From: Daldinia sp. FL1419
Lineage: Eukaryota > Ascomycota > Sordariomycetes > Xylariales > Hypoxylaceae
Direction: 5' to 3'
Length of the DNA stretch: 64,000 bases
Assembly: GCA_025201765.1 (NCBI GenBank)
Contig: MU623345.1
Location: forward strand, 62,001 to 126,000
The notes below the pieces were generated by a model. The model saw only the letters and a list, made by a program, of their open reading frames with translations, did no database searches and was not told the origin of the DNA. Shown one piece after another: positions 35,033-44,776 of the stretch (positions are counted from its first letter, which is position 1; the number at the start of each line of letters is the position of its first letter). The translations under genes were made by a program, and so were the position numbers.

Positions 35033-36816
35033 CTACCTCGTCAATGCAATGTCGTCGATTCTAAGAATCATCTTGACCGTCTCAGCTGCTAGCTCGATAG
35101 CACTCGTGCTCACCAATAGGGGCTGTAACACGTTCTCCTTGGCGATGTTTGCGTTGACGCCGCCGCTCTTGATACTCACACCAGCGTTCTTCTCACCCAT
35201 CTCGTGCCTGTGTCGTAGATCCGTAACAACCTTAATGCTGTTCAAGCCGGCGTTTTCTGCTAGTGTCGTAGGGATCACTTCTAGAGCATCTGCAAAGGCC
35301 TTCCAGCAAATTGCTTCCGTGCCAGTAAGCGAACGCGCTTGCTTGGAGAGCTGAGCCGCAATTTCGATTTCAGGAGCACCACCACCAGCAATGAGAGCCT
35401 TCTTCTTAACCAAACAGCGGATAACGCAAAGAGCGTCGTGGAGCGAACGCTCGGCCTCGTCTAGAATTAAGCTGTTGGCGCCACGGCAGACCACAGATAC
35501 CGTCTTTCCAGCCGACTTCGTGCCCGTAACCTTGACCATCCGCGCACCATTAGACTGGGCCTCTTCGACAAGGTCGGCCGTTCCAAGCTTGTCCTCGGTG
35601 AATGAGTCGATATCCGCAATCGGCTTGCAGCCCGTAGACTTGCAGATAAACTCAACTTCGTCTCGCTCAATGTCCTTGACCGCTAAGATGTTAAGCTTAG
35701 CAAGGAAATGTAAGGAGAGGTCGTTGACAGCATCACGTAGAATGGACTTCTGAATAAGAAGCACGTTACACTTGGCCTTCTTAATCTTCTTGACGAGGTT
35801 AAGGAGGTAAAGACGCTCTTCCTTGACGATCTTGTCCATTTGACGGTAATCGTTTACTTGGATAGTGTTTTCCATCTAAGTTTGTGGTTAGAAACTGTAA
35901 ATAAGAGATATTCATTGATATTGACTTACGTCTGGTTTCGGGGGGCTTAGTTGGAACTGGATTAAGCCGATCTTGGCCTTCTCCATCCTCACCGGGCCAC
36001 CTGCGGCCTTGATAACCGACTGGTTCAAGACCAATCCATCTACCAGCTCGCTGTCCTCTATCGTACCGCCAACCTTCTTGATGATTCGGATGTTCTTTAG
36101 GTCTACGTTGTCTGCCGACTTAATGTCGATAGTTTTCGTGACTGCGTTGACAGCCATAGGGCCTAGCAAACCAGAGTATTGGGAGACGATCTTGGAAGAT
36201 AAAGAAGTATTCGCTGCTTGAAGAAGGGTGGCGCTGTCGGCTAAGGAGACAGGTTGTGACATGTCGTGGAGGACCTGGACTGCTGCCGCCGCCGCTCTTT
36301 GGAAAGATTCCGAGATGACTGAAGGGTGGATGCCCTTGGATAGTAGCCTGTCTGCCGCACCGAGAAGGGCGCCGCAAATAACTACCACCGACGTCGTACC
36401 ATCTCCTGCCTCGACATCTTGTGCTGCCGAGAGGTTGACAAGCATCTTAGCTGTGGGATGCATGACGGACATGCTCTTTAACATAGTGTTTCCATCGTTC
36501 GTGATTATGGTTTCGCCCTTTCCACTCCTGATCATCTTGTCCATTCCTCGGGGTCCTAAGGAGGTTCTGATGGCATCGGCAACGGCTTTTGGGCATTAGT
36601 ACATGCGTCGATAGGGTTTGTAGAGATATGCATACCTCTGGCAGCAACGATGTTGGCAGACCGCACGGCGACGGGCTTCTCCTTATCCTATTACATGTTA
36701 GTTATACAAGGACCCCTAATCCTAAGACTACATTCTGGGTTTGGGGGATAGAGAGATCATACCCTGAAAGTAGCGTTGGCATTTCCGCCACCAGCAGATT
36801 GCGTTGCGGTAGCCAT
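35033..36816 (-). CDS. CCT4: CCT/TRiC chaperonin subunit delta
   Basis: Four exons: 36816..36763, 36687..36636, 36585..35930 and 35875..35033. The three short introns are 75, 50 and 54 nt, all phases fit, and the product is 534 residues. Group II chaperonin motifs are intact: SLGPRGMDKMI (44-54), NDGNTMLKSM, the ATPase GDGTTSVVV (96-104), and GGGAPEIEIA in the C-terminal equatorial part. The N-terminal DKEKPVAVRSANI and the ending KMILRIDDIA are those of the delta subunit. CCT4 is one of eight paralogues in each ring of the cytosolic chaperonin that folds actin, tubulin and WD40 proteins. It is transcribed away from Rpt1 across a 628-bp intergenic region. Confidence 0.97.
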
Positions 36817-37444
36817 GACGAACCAGTTGTTTGTTTAAGTAGTAAACAGTGGTTTTTAGGTAGTTATTAAAAAAATTATTTGTAGGAGATAAGGGGGGAA
36901 ATATCTCGGATCTTTGTCGTAGGGTTTACACCGAAATATCAAACCGTTACGAAATATGGAAATATGGAAATATGGGAAATATGGAGGGACGAGTAAAGGT
37001 GATAAAAGCTCCCCGCCTAGGCTGTGATATTTTTTTGGTACCTGTGCTTAATACAAATAAAATACTTCGTACAGATAAAATGCTCCCGGGGTAGCTGCGA
37101 GGCTACTAACCTTACCCACTTAACTTTATCTGGTTTAGTTATCGGTACGTACTCTTTTATTATCTTAGGACCCGGGAGCTGCGACCTGAGTCTCTAGGCA
37201 ATGAATGAGCTTATGCAACCACATTTAATAGTTGACCCATCATCAATCATCACTGGGACCTCGCGAACTTGTAGTTTGCCTTATTTTCCGTAATACTTAC
37301 CATTTTCACCAACCATTTACCCATCAAAAGGACAATATTCAAAACCACCTTAGACCCCCTTCTCGCTCTCTCCCGTCAATCTTTTTCTTCTTTAATATTA
37401 ATAACATTAGGCGGGCTTCTTGAATTTGGAAGCTCTCTAGCAAA
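36817..37444. promoter_or_regulatory. Bidirectional upstream region of CCT4 and RPT1
   Basis: A 628-bp stretch between divergent start codons. It contains a short GAAATATGG repeat (about 36951-36985), CCCGGGAGC/GCTCCCGGG-like inverted copies (CTCCCGGG at 37082-37089 and CCCGGGAG at 37172-37179), and pyrimidine-rich DNA just before the Rpt1 start. Shared regulation is inferred from arrangement only. Confidence 0.5.
36951..36985. repeat. Short GAAATATG tandem repeat
   Basis: Four imperfect copies (GAAATATG-GA, AATATGGA, AATATGGG, AAATATGG) within the CCT4/RPT1 upstream region. Confidence 0.7.
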
Positions 37445-38875
37445 ATGGTACCGCCATCTCTTTACGTTTATTATCGTGAACTTCTAGCTAACCACGCTCC
37501 AGCCTTCCGCCACCGGATCAAGTTGGGAGAAGTACAGGAAGAACTATGCCGACGATGAAATAGAAGAGAAGAAGATTACGCCTTTATCAGACGAGTACGC
37601 ACCCTCCCAGTATCCTTCCCCCGCGACGACGGAGCTAACCTCGCATCTAGAGATATCCAAGTCCTCAAGACGTACGGAGCAGCACCCTACGGCACAGCCA
37701 TCAAGAACCTCGAAAAGCAAATCAAGGAGAAGCAACAAGCCGTCGACGAGAAGATCGGCGTCAAGGAATCCGACACAGGTCTTGCCCCACCCCATCTTTG
37801 GGATGTCGCCGCCGACCGTCAACGCATGTCCGAGGAGCAGCCGCTTCAGGTAGCGCGATGCACCAAGATTATCGCTGACGAAAAGGACGAAACCAAGAGC
37901 AAATATGTCATCAACGTGAAACAAATCGCCAAGTTCGTCGTCCAGCTCGGCGAGCGTGTCTCCCCCACCGATATCGAAGAGGGTATGCGGGTAGGCGTAG
38001 ACAGGAATAAATATCAGATCTTATTACCACTTCCGCCCAAGATCGACGCCAGCGTAACCATGATGACGGTCGAGGAGAAGCCCGACGTTACGTACGGTGA
38101 TGTAGGTGGTTGCAAGGACCAGGTGGAAAAGCTACGAGAAGTCGTCGAAATGCCGTTGCTTTCGCCCGAGCGGTTCGTTAACTTAGGTATCGACCCGCCG
38201 AAGGGAGCGCTGCTATACGGTCCTCCAGGTACCGGAAAGACCCTCTGCGCACGAGCCGTGGCCAACCGAACGGACGCCACGTTTATCCGAGTCATTGGTA
38301 GTGAGTTGGTGCAAAAGTACGTCGGTGAAGGAGCCAGGATGGTCCGAGAGTTATTCGAGATGGCCCGCACCAAAAAAGCCTGTATCATTTTCTTCGACGA
38401 AATCGACGCTGTGGGCGGTGCCCGATTCGACGATGGAGCGGGTGGAGATAACGAGGTCCAGCGAACTATGTTGGAACTTATCACGCAACTAGACGGCTTC
38501 GACGCTCGTGGTAACATCAAAGTCATGTTCGCCACAAACAGACCCTCCACTCTAGATCCCGCGCTCATGCGACCCGGTCGTATCGATCGAAAGATCGAGT
38601 TCTCGCTTCCCGACCTGGAAGGCCGCGCCAACATTCTGCGCATCCACGCCAAGAGCATGTCCGTCGAACGTGATATCCGATGGGAACTCATCTCGCGTCT
38701 ATGCCCCAACGCCACGGGTGCTGAGCTACGTAGTGTGTGTACCGAGGCAGGCATGTTCGCCATCCGTGCCAGGAGAAAGGTCGCTTCCGAGAAGGACTTC
38801 TTGAGCGCCGTCGATAAGGTTATCAAGGGTAACCTTAAGTTCAACTCTACCGCTACGTACATGCAATACAATTAG
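37445..38875 (+). CDS. RPT1: 26S proteasome regulatory ATPase subunit Rpt1
   Basis: Proposed exons 37445-37447 (the start codon alone), 37503-37594 and 37651-38875 give 439 residues. The intron after ATG (GTACCG...TAGCTAACC...CCAG, 55 nt) leads to PSATGSSWEKYRKNYADD, which matches the usual Rpt1 N-terminus. The second intron (GTACGC...GCTAACC...TCTAG) is 56 nt. The AAA domain has Walker A GPPGTGKT at 222-229, Walker B IIFFDEID with acidic DEID at 281-284, and the arginine-finger region MRPGRIDRKIEF. An N-terminal coiled-coil-like segment (LEKQIKEKQQAVDEKIG) and OB-fold precede it. Rpt1 is one of six ATPases of the 19S base that unfold and translocate ubiquitinated substrates. The last exon is certain; the first junction is the least sure. 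Confidence 0.95.
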
Positions 38876-39723
38876 AAGCAATCTCGTCAGCGAATAAAGG
38901 GAGAAAGGAAGCGAAACGTCTTGTGTGTGTGTATGAATAGTAGTTAGATAACGGACTACGGCCGGCCTCGATTAGGTAGCTAGGCCCGAATTCTATAGAT
39001 CCAGCGGTAGCTCCCAGAAAACATTGGTAAACACCAGCTAGCTAAGCTTCACCCGTGCTCGTGTGCTATATTACAATTACGTATGTCCCGTTTATCGTCA
39101 AAGTCGTTTTGTTTCGTGTCTACTAGTTACATGATGTGGCGGGCGCCGATACAAACGGCCCTCTATCCCGCCTTGTCTTGCCCTGTCCCTATTCCGCCCC
39201 GTTCCCATTCCGCCAAGCTAGTCGTCCTACTCGACCAGCTGGGTATACACTAAGTTATTATTATAAGTTACAGTAGTAGTAAGGTAGGTATGCATATACC
39301 AAACTACAAAAACAAAGCAAAACACGCTCTATGCATGCTATCTCTCTTTCTTTCTCTTCCACGGAAAAACAATAAACAACACCCAGGGTCTGCGAATATG
39401 GATGGATGGGTGGATGGTATCTTTGCTAAGTCATATGCTTTGAAACACGATGCCGATGCCGATGTGATATGAATGTCCCCGTAGCGCCGTAACCATGCCC
39501 TGTAAAGTGTTCCCGCAAAGCCCGTTTCCCTGGTGTCCTCCTGCTTGGTAATGATATTTGCTTCCCTTTGCCTCCCAAGCTTGTTTCCCCGGATATCGGA
39601 TAGCTCCCATAGATACCTAGTGTTTAGTAGTTGTGGCAAGAGTGCCCTTCGTCTGAATAGTGGGTGGCAAATGGCGAATGGCGAGATCAATTAATGCTGC
39701 TCCCCTCTGTGTATCGAGGCACC
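38876..39723. other. Convergent intergenic region downstream of RPT1
   Basis: 3' region of RPT1 and of the minus-strand cysteine-motif gene, with a GTGTGTGTG run near 38921-38930. A 128-codon frame on the minus strand (39304-39690) lacks coding features. Nothing else seen. Confidence 0.5.
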
Positions 39724-40548
39724 CTATGTCCCTTCCATACCGGCCAGACACCCCAGACATACGACGTCGCCCTCGGGTCCTCGCTCGACGCAGCACCGGC
39801 TACATATTAGTTCTCGGTGGCCGCGGCCGATCCAGCTCGAGCCCGGGCCGGTGCCGCCCTTTCTTTGCTTCGGGCCGACTTCAGGAGACGGTGAAGGGGT
39901 CATGTCGTCGACATCCTGCATAGTGAACGAAGCAGATAGGCTATCCTCGTCTTCGCCAGACGCTGCTAGCCACCCTCGGCACGCGCGCACGCACACGAAA
40001 CAAGACCGTTGCCCGCACCCGAAACAAGAGGCGAAGGAGTCGAGGTCAGACTTCTTGGTAGGTTTCCGGTGGCAGATGTGGCAGGGACTTAGCAGAGATT
40101 GCAAGTTTGCTGGTCCTGTTTTGGGGTTCGTGCCTAGACGGGTGTGCTGGGGTGAAGGCGAGAACTCGGGATGTGCGTGGGAGTAAGTGTGGGCGTTATG
40201 GGAGTGGAGTGGACCATCGTCTTCGTTTACGAGCCGGAATCTCTTGTTTACAGGTAGAGGAATCATCTTTCGCGGCATATTTAGCAGCGAAGCGCCGGGT
40301 CGGGCCGATGTGGGGAATAGGAAGCGCTCATTGTTGTTGACGGCGTTCAGAAGATTCGTGGACTCGTGTTGGGACGTTCTAAGATGGGGGGGTCTACGGT
40401 TAGCGGATAGAGGGTAGGGGATAGGGGACTCGAGGAAGAAGACTGGTGAACCGTACAATTGAACCTGCACCTGGCTGGGGTCGTCATCATGCCTCCTCTT
40501 CTTACTCGGGGAGAGCATGGGTAGCTCGAAGGGTGTTGCGGATGGCAT
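39724..40548 (-). CDS. Conserved-looking cysteine-motif (zinc-binding-like) protein of unknown function
   Basis: Single exon of 274 residues from the ATG at 40548. The N-terminal half is disordered and carries a basic KKRRHDDD patch near residues 17-24, a possible nuclear signal. The C-terminal half has paired cysteines: SPCHICHRKPTKKSDLDSFA, CFGCGQRSCFVCVRACRGW, then SRCCVERGPEGDVVCLGC. The spacing (CxxC ... CxxCG..CxxC ... CxxC) suggests two zinc sites, PHD/RING-like but not a canonical match. The intervening segment is acidic and Ser/Pro-rich. I do not assign a named family. The domain looks conserved because of its dense, ordered cysteines and coding-like codons. A nuclear protein-protein or chromatin role is only an inference. 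Confidence 0.75.
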   Translation of the reverse strand: MPSATPFELPMLSPSKKRRHDDDPSQVQVQLYGSPVFFLESPIPYPLSANRRPPHLRTSQHESTNLLNAVNNNERFLFPTSARPGASLLNMPRKMIPLPVNKRFRLVNEDDGPLHSHNAHTYSHAHPEFSPSPQHTRLGTNPKTGPANLQSLLSPCHICHRKPTKKSDLDSFASCFGCGQRSCFVCVRACRGWLAASGEDEDSLSASFTMQDVDDMTPSPSPEVGPKQRKGGTGPGSSWIGRGHRELICSRCCVERGPEGDVVCLGCLAGMEGT

Positions 40549-41509
40549 CTGCAGGTTGTGTGGAGCAACACGGGACCTAGTAAGATGCAGGAATATCTAC
40601 GACGATTTTTTTTTGGTCTGGCCAGGAAGAGAAATGGGGGGTGGTTCGAAAGCGAAGCGAGCTTTGGGGGTGGGTTAGAGATTTATATGTGGGAGCAGAG
40701 ATGGAAGGGAGAAAGAAGTATTGCATACTGGGCTTAGGCAAGTTGTTTATTAGGGCGAGATGTGAACGTGAAGGTATGGATTATGGCGGATTACGGCGGA
40801 TTTATCTCCGCTCGGATCAATCACCTACAGGTACCTAACCTACTAACCTGGCAGGTGGTACGGTACCTAACCATTTAAACTTTCAGGGGTCCTTCTAAGG
40901 CAAGCCGTAGCTGCTATAGCTGCCGTAGCTGCCCTGAAACTTGCTTGTTCAGTTAAACCCTAAATTAGGTATTGTACTATTGATGCGCCAATAAACTTCT
41001 TATTACACTGGTGGGAAACTCGATTTCACCATTAAACCTTTTTTATAAATTTAAGGTATAAATACTTCCTTTGAAGTTCCCTATAGAACCACGTAACCTA
41101 GGCTCTTACCATCTCCTCCCAAGGTTTCGTAGTCGCATATACTGGTACTGACCTGGCAGCTAATCGAGCAGTAAACGTGGGACAAAGAAACCACCACCAT
41201 CAATAGGTACGCTATAGGTAGACAACTAGCAGCGGATTCAACCCGACTTGAACTGCCACACCTAACCAATCCGATATAGGAAAAGCTCTTAGAGGCTCAC
41301 TGATTGTTCTCTTTACGTGATCTCCCAACTCGCTGAGCTGTATATCGACTTCGCTTGCCTCGTACACGTAGCGGACTAGGTCCTGGCCCCTGGAATCACT
41401 GGCATCTACTTGAGGGGATCCCCTCTCTCGTACGGCGTCTTCAACTATGGTCGCGGCAGCTGTCTCAACCGGGATAGCGTTAAGGTAGCTGCTCCTTTTG
41501 TTTCCGGGG
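40549..41509. other. Intergenic between the cysteine-motif gene and the PKS-NRPS remnant
   Basis: Contains the upstream region of the minus-strand cysteine-motif gene. Around 41281-41500 the minus strand may hold further degraded coding sequence linked to the remnant (a run reading VRYVYEASEVDIQLSELGDH), which I cannot place in a domain. Also has TAGCTGC repeats near 40908-40933. Confidence 0.45.
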
Positions 41510-42690
41510 GGCTAAACAGTAAACCTGCGTAACCTTTGCATTATCCACGAGAAGACGTATGATCTCCTTTCCTAGGAAGCCTGTTGAGCCAGTGAGAACA
41601 ATAACGCCAGAATGGGTGTTGACGTCGACGGAGGTTGTTGGCCTGGGATCCGGTATGGATATGGGATGTTAGAATCCGAGTTACCTCGACAAGATACCAC
41701 AACCCGTAGCATGGAAGAGCGCACTGTGGTTAAGATAATTTTTCTATATCTTATAAGTCGACTCGGATTCCTCCTAATTTAACCAATGTGCTTTTCCGTA
41801 CTCGATCTTCAAGGTGTAAGCGGCCCTGTGAATCAATACGGCCTCTATCCTCGGTCAAGTGGATGACGGTCCACCCTCGCTGGTTCATGAATGGGCCGGA
41901 GTACTGGTCATGTAAGAATGCTGCTGCCGTGAGTTTGGTCTCGCTGAGGTATCCGCCGGACACCCCAGCACCGTCGACAGCTACTCGCCCGGGGGTACCA
42001 ACGGGAACTGGCCTCGTTTCGGTATCATGTATGTATATAGCATAGTTTGGAAGTGTAAAAAGACCGAACTGTTGCCTTTCCCATGCTTCTTGGTTTCCAT
42101 CCGCAGCCCTGGAACCCAGGGGAACTAAGTTATCAGCACAACCAAATGTTACGTCTGTTGGTCCGTAGACATCTATTAAATGGAAAAGAGTTGCAGCATC
42201 CCAACGCTCGGATGCATTTCGAATCACTAGTACCCAAATCTCGACATGATTTCTATACGAGGAATGAGACGGTGGAACTCCCTTTGGCACGCCAGTCGAT
42301 CCACTTGTATATGAAATAATAGCTCGATCACTGGGGGTGGCTTGGTTAGGCACGAGTTGTTGGCTATTTGCGTTTGGCTGGTTGAGTATAGATACGTCAA
42401 TGATATTTGCCCCTGTGCTGACTAAAAAGTTATGCTCGGAAGAGGTGGTAGCGTCGACGAGGATGAGTCCTGGTTTTCTGGACTGGACCATGAGAAGCAA
42501 CTGGCCCTTACCAACTTGGATGTCGAAGGGACTTGAAACACCATCTGGGGTGAATGGACCGAGAATTTACTTTGCGCGTTCTGGAAGAAGTTGCCGGAGA
42601 TATCAGTATAGGTATACGAAACAAATGAGTTATTAGTCTCGTCAAGGACTGCCCGTGTTGCAGAACCAATGCCAGCACCTAGGAGCATTT
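41510..42690 (-). pseudogene. Decayed PKS-NRPS hybrid fragment (methyltransferase, adenylation and reductase pieces)
   Basis: Reading 3' to 5' on the plus strand, three domain scraps follow one another. (1) A methyltransferase motif I, LLGAGIGSATRAVLDETNN, at about 42688-42630. (2) An adenylation domain, with A3 motif SYTSGSTGVPKG near 42314-42279, A5-like VYGPTDVTFG near 42170-42141, and a later GRIDSQGRLHLEDR. (3) A thioester-reductase nucleotide-binding motif, VLTGSTGFLGKEIIRLL, near 41605-41555. Only about 40 residues separate A3 from A5, against over 100 normally. The KR, ACP and condensation regions expected between methyltransferase and adenylation are missing, and the pieces lie in different frames with stops. 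So this is a heavily deleted relic, not a working synthetase. Confidence 0.85.
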
Positions 42691-43394
42691 AGTATATCAT
42701 CCAGAGCAATATAACATGTAACTAGCTAAGGCTAAAACTCCTTGCCTCATAGTTCCACCTACGAGACATTAACGGCGTCTGCCTAGGTACCTACTATTAA
42801 TTTATACGAGAGGTAGATAGGGCAAAGAAATCCTATCTCAAACAATTAATGTTGGCATGGCGCTTGATAGGTTCCCTTATTGGGCATGTTGAACGGGTAC
42901 CTAATAAGGTACCTAGGTAAATACTTTACTGAGGTCCCAGCATCGTAGTACTATCGTTATTTCTTAATTTTGATATTTATATAAATAGAACGGAGGTACT
43001 CTATTGGATCATCCCGTCTCCGACGCCGGCTCCGGCTCCGAGTGGAGCTTTAACATCAAATTATTGGATCCACTTTGCAACTTCCGACGTTGTGTAAATC
43101 GGAATCCTTCCATAGCTTAATAAGTGTATCAGAACGACCCGATCGAAGTTTCTATAATAAGCTAAGTTAATCCATAGTAAGTTAGTATTTCTATGTGCCT
43201 ATAGACTCGGTATTATGATATGACTGCATTTGCCGAGTGCTCTAGGTATTTCTTTAGCAACAACCTAGACAGCATTCGCTCACTTCCAATGTATTAGGCA
43301 GGTTAGGTTAGGTAGGTTACCTATCTGTTAAACAAAACTACAGCAAACGAAAGGCTAGAAAAGCCACTCGACGACGTTTCCGGATACATGCCCA
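42691..43394. other. Intergenic between two divergent pseudogenes
   Basis: About 700 bp, AT-rich, with TACCTAGGTA-type palindromes (an ACCTAGGT at 42911-42918) and GGTTAGGTTAGG near 43301-43313. It may once have been the shared promoter of the PKS-NRPS and trans-ER genes. Confidence 0.5.
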
Positions 43395-43883
43395 AACTCT
43401 TTCCCGAAACGGCAAACTGTTATGGTCGCTAATGAAGTTGGCGAACCCGTCGCCACTGACATAGCGTTTCCAGAACTCGAACCTAATAAGTCACTGGTCA
43501 AGACGGTAGTCGTTTCTATCAACCCTCCAGATGCGAAATTGGCAAGCCGTGTGGCCGCACCCGGCATAGTTGTGGCAGTAGGGAGTGCTGTCTAAGGCCA
43601 TCTTAATATCGGAGATCGCATATGTGCGCCTACGGTGCCCATGGATCCTCTAAACCCTCAGAGTGGCGTATTCGCCCAATACGTCCCTATCTTGGCAGAT
43701 TTAGCTTTCAAGGTACCCGAAAACATATCCCTGGAGTAGTCAGCAGGCTTGGGTACACTCTGTTTCGATCTCTTCGTATACCTGGACATACTGATAGAGT
43801 AGCCGGAAAGCCAATAACTGTGTTAGTATGGGGTGGTAGTTCGGCGACAGGAACGATAGCGATTCAGTTAATTCGTAGGTAAG
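43395..43883 (+). pseudogene. Decayed trans-acting enoyl reductase (LovC/MDR-type) fragment
   Basis: Translating the plus strand from about 43412 gives an MDR enoyl-reductase N-terminus: QTVMVANEVGEPVATDIAFP, VVVSINPPDAKL, GIVVAVGSAV, then an in-frame TAA, NIGDRICAP, FAQYVPILADLAFKVPENIS, and another stop. After a frame change it continues KPITVLVWGGSSATGTIAIQ, the nucleotide-binding core. The part between INPPDAK and VVAVGS is shortened. At least two stops and one frameshift show it is inactive, and it ends abruptly at 43883. Family: trans-enoyl reductases that act with highly reducing PKS and PKS-NRPS enzymes lacking an active ER domain. It lies divergent to the PKS-NRPS scrap, the arrangement common for such pairs. 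Confidence 0.85.
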
Positions 43884-44776
43884 TCGCCGATCAAATCCAC
43901 ATCTAATGTAGCTGGGAACGGCAGAAGACATAACGTAATATGCGACCGAAGTGACATTAATGTTAAGTTTCAAGCCCGCGGCTTCTGTTGGAATAAGAAG
44001 ATAGGGCGCTGAGGCATGGTATGATGGGCTAAGTGGTCGAGCCATTCCGGTAATTATAATGCAGATAGAGATGGGGGCGAAACGTCGATTCCGAAGATAG
44101 TCACCTATCAAGCCCGATCAGTCCGACTGTTTTGTTTTAAGATAATCCACATTCAACTCCGATCACCATGCATAATGAGCCAAAGGATGTCTACCTGACT
44201 TGGCGTGAAAGTCGTAGTACGAATCGTTTCATCACCTGAGTATCATCAAACCACTACTAGAGCCAAATATATTTAAAACGATATGCGCCTATCATCTTAA
44301 GACTACCTACCTACTACGACTAGTTAAGGACTTTGACTTTACTAAGGCAACCTCTCTTCGGTAGGACGCGTGTAAATCCAGATAAATCCAGGTAAAACAT
44401 CAAGTAAATATTGAGGCTAGCATGCTACATCTTCTCGAACATACCTACCTATACACAAGGTCTAGTTATCAAAGTTATATGTAATTACGGTACCACGCCC
44501 AAATACATCATAACGCCGACTCTCGAGGATATTTAATAAGCGAAAAGAACAACGGGAGAGCATATTAACCGAAAGAATCCTTGTCCTTGCCTTTTCCAGA
44601 GGTTGACCTGTACTCGCGGGAGATACGTCTATTCCTCACCCCAGTATCCTTTTAAAAGACTGTAGAATTTCTCTTGTACAAAAGCTAAGCTTTGGCGTAT
44701 GGCCGAAACATACGGTGTACTACATCATAAAAAGGTTAGTCGGCGCGAGTTTCAACGTCGGGTGTGAGCGTACATA
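43884..44776. other. Intergenic between the trans-ER remnant and the sulfatase
   Basis: The missing C-terminal half of the enoyl reductase is not found here. AT-rich DNA with TACCTACC stretches (44305-44320 and 44440-44455). No gene seen. Confidence 0.5.

Noticed and set aside
36951..36985. GAAATATGG repeat as a CRISPR-like array
   Set aside because: No spacers; a simple tandem repeat in a fungal promoter.
38014..38871. Long open frame (about 285 codons) antisense to RPT1
   Set aside because: It is the shadow of the highly biased RPT1 exon; no family motif and no independent start context.
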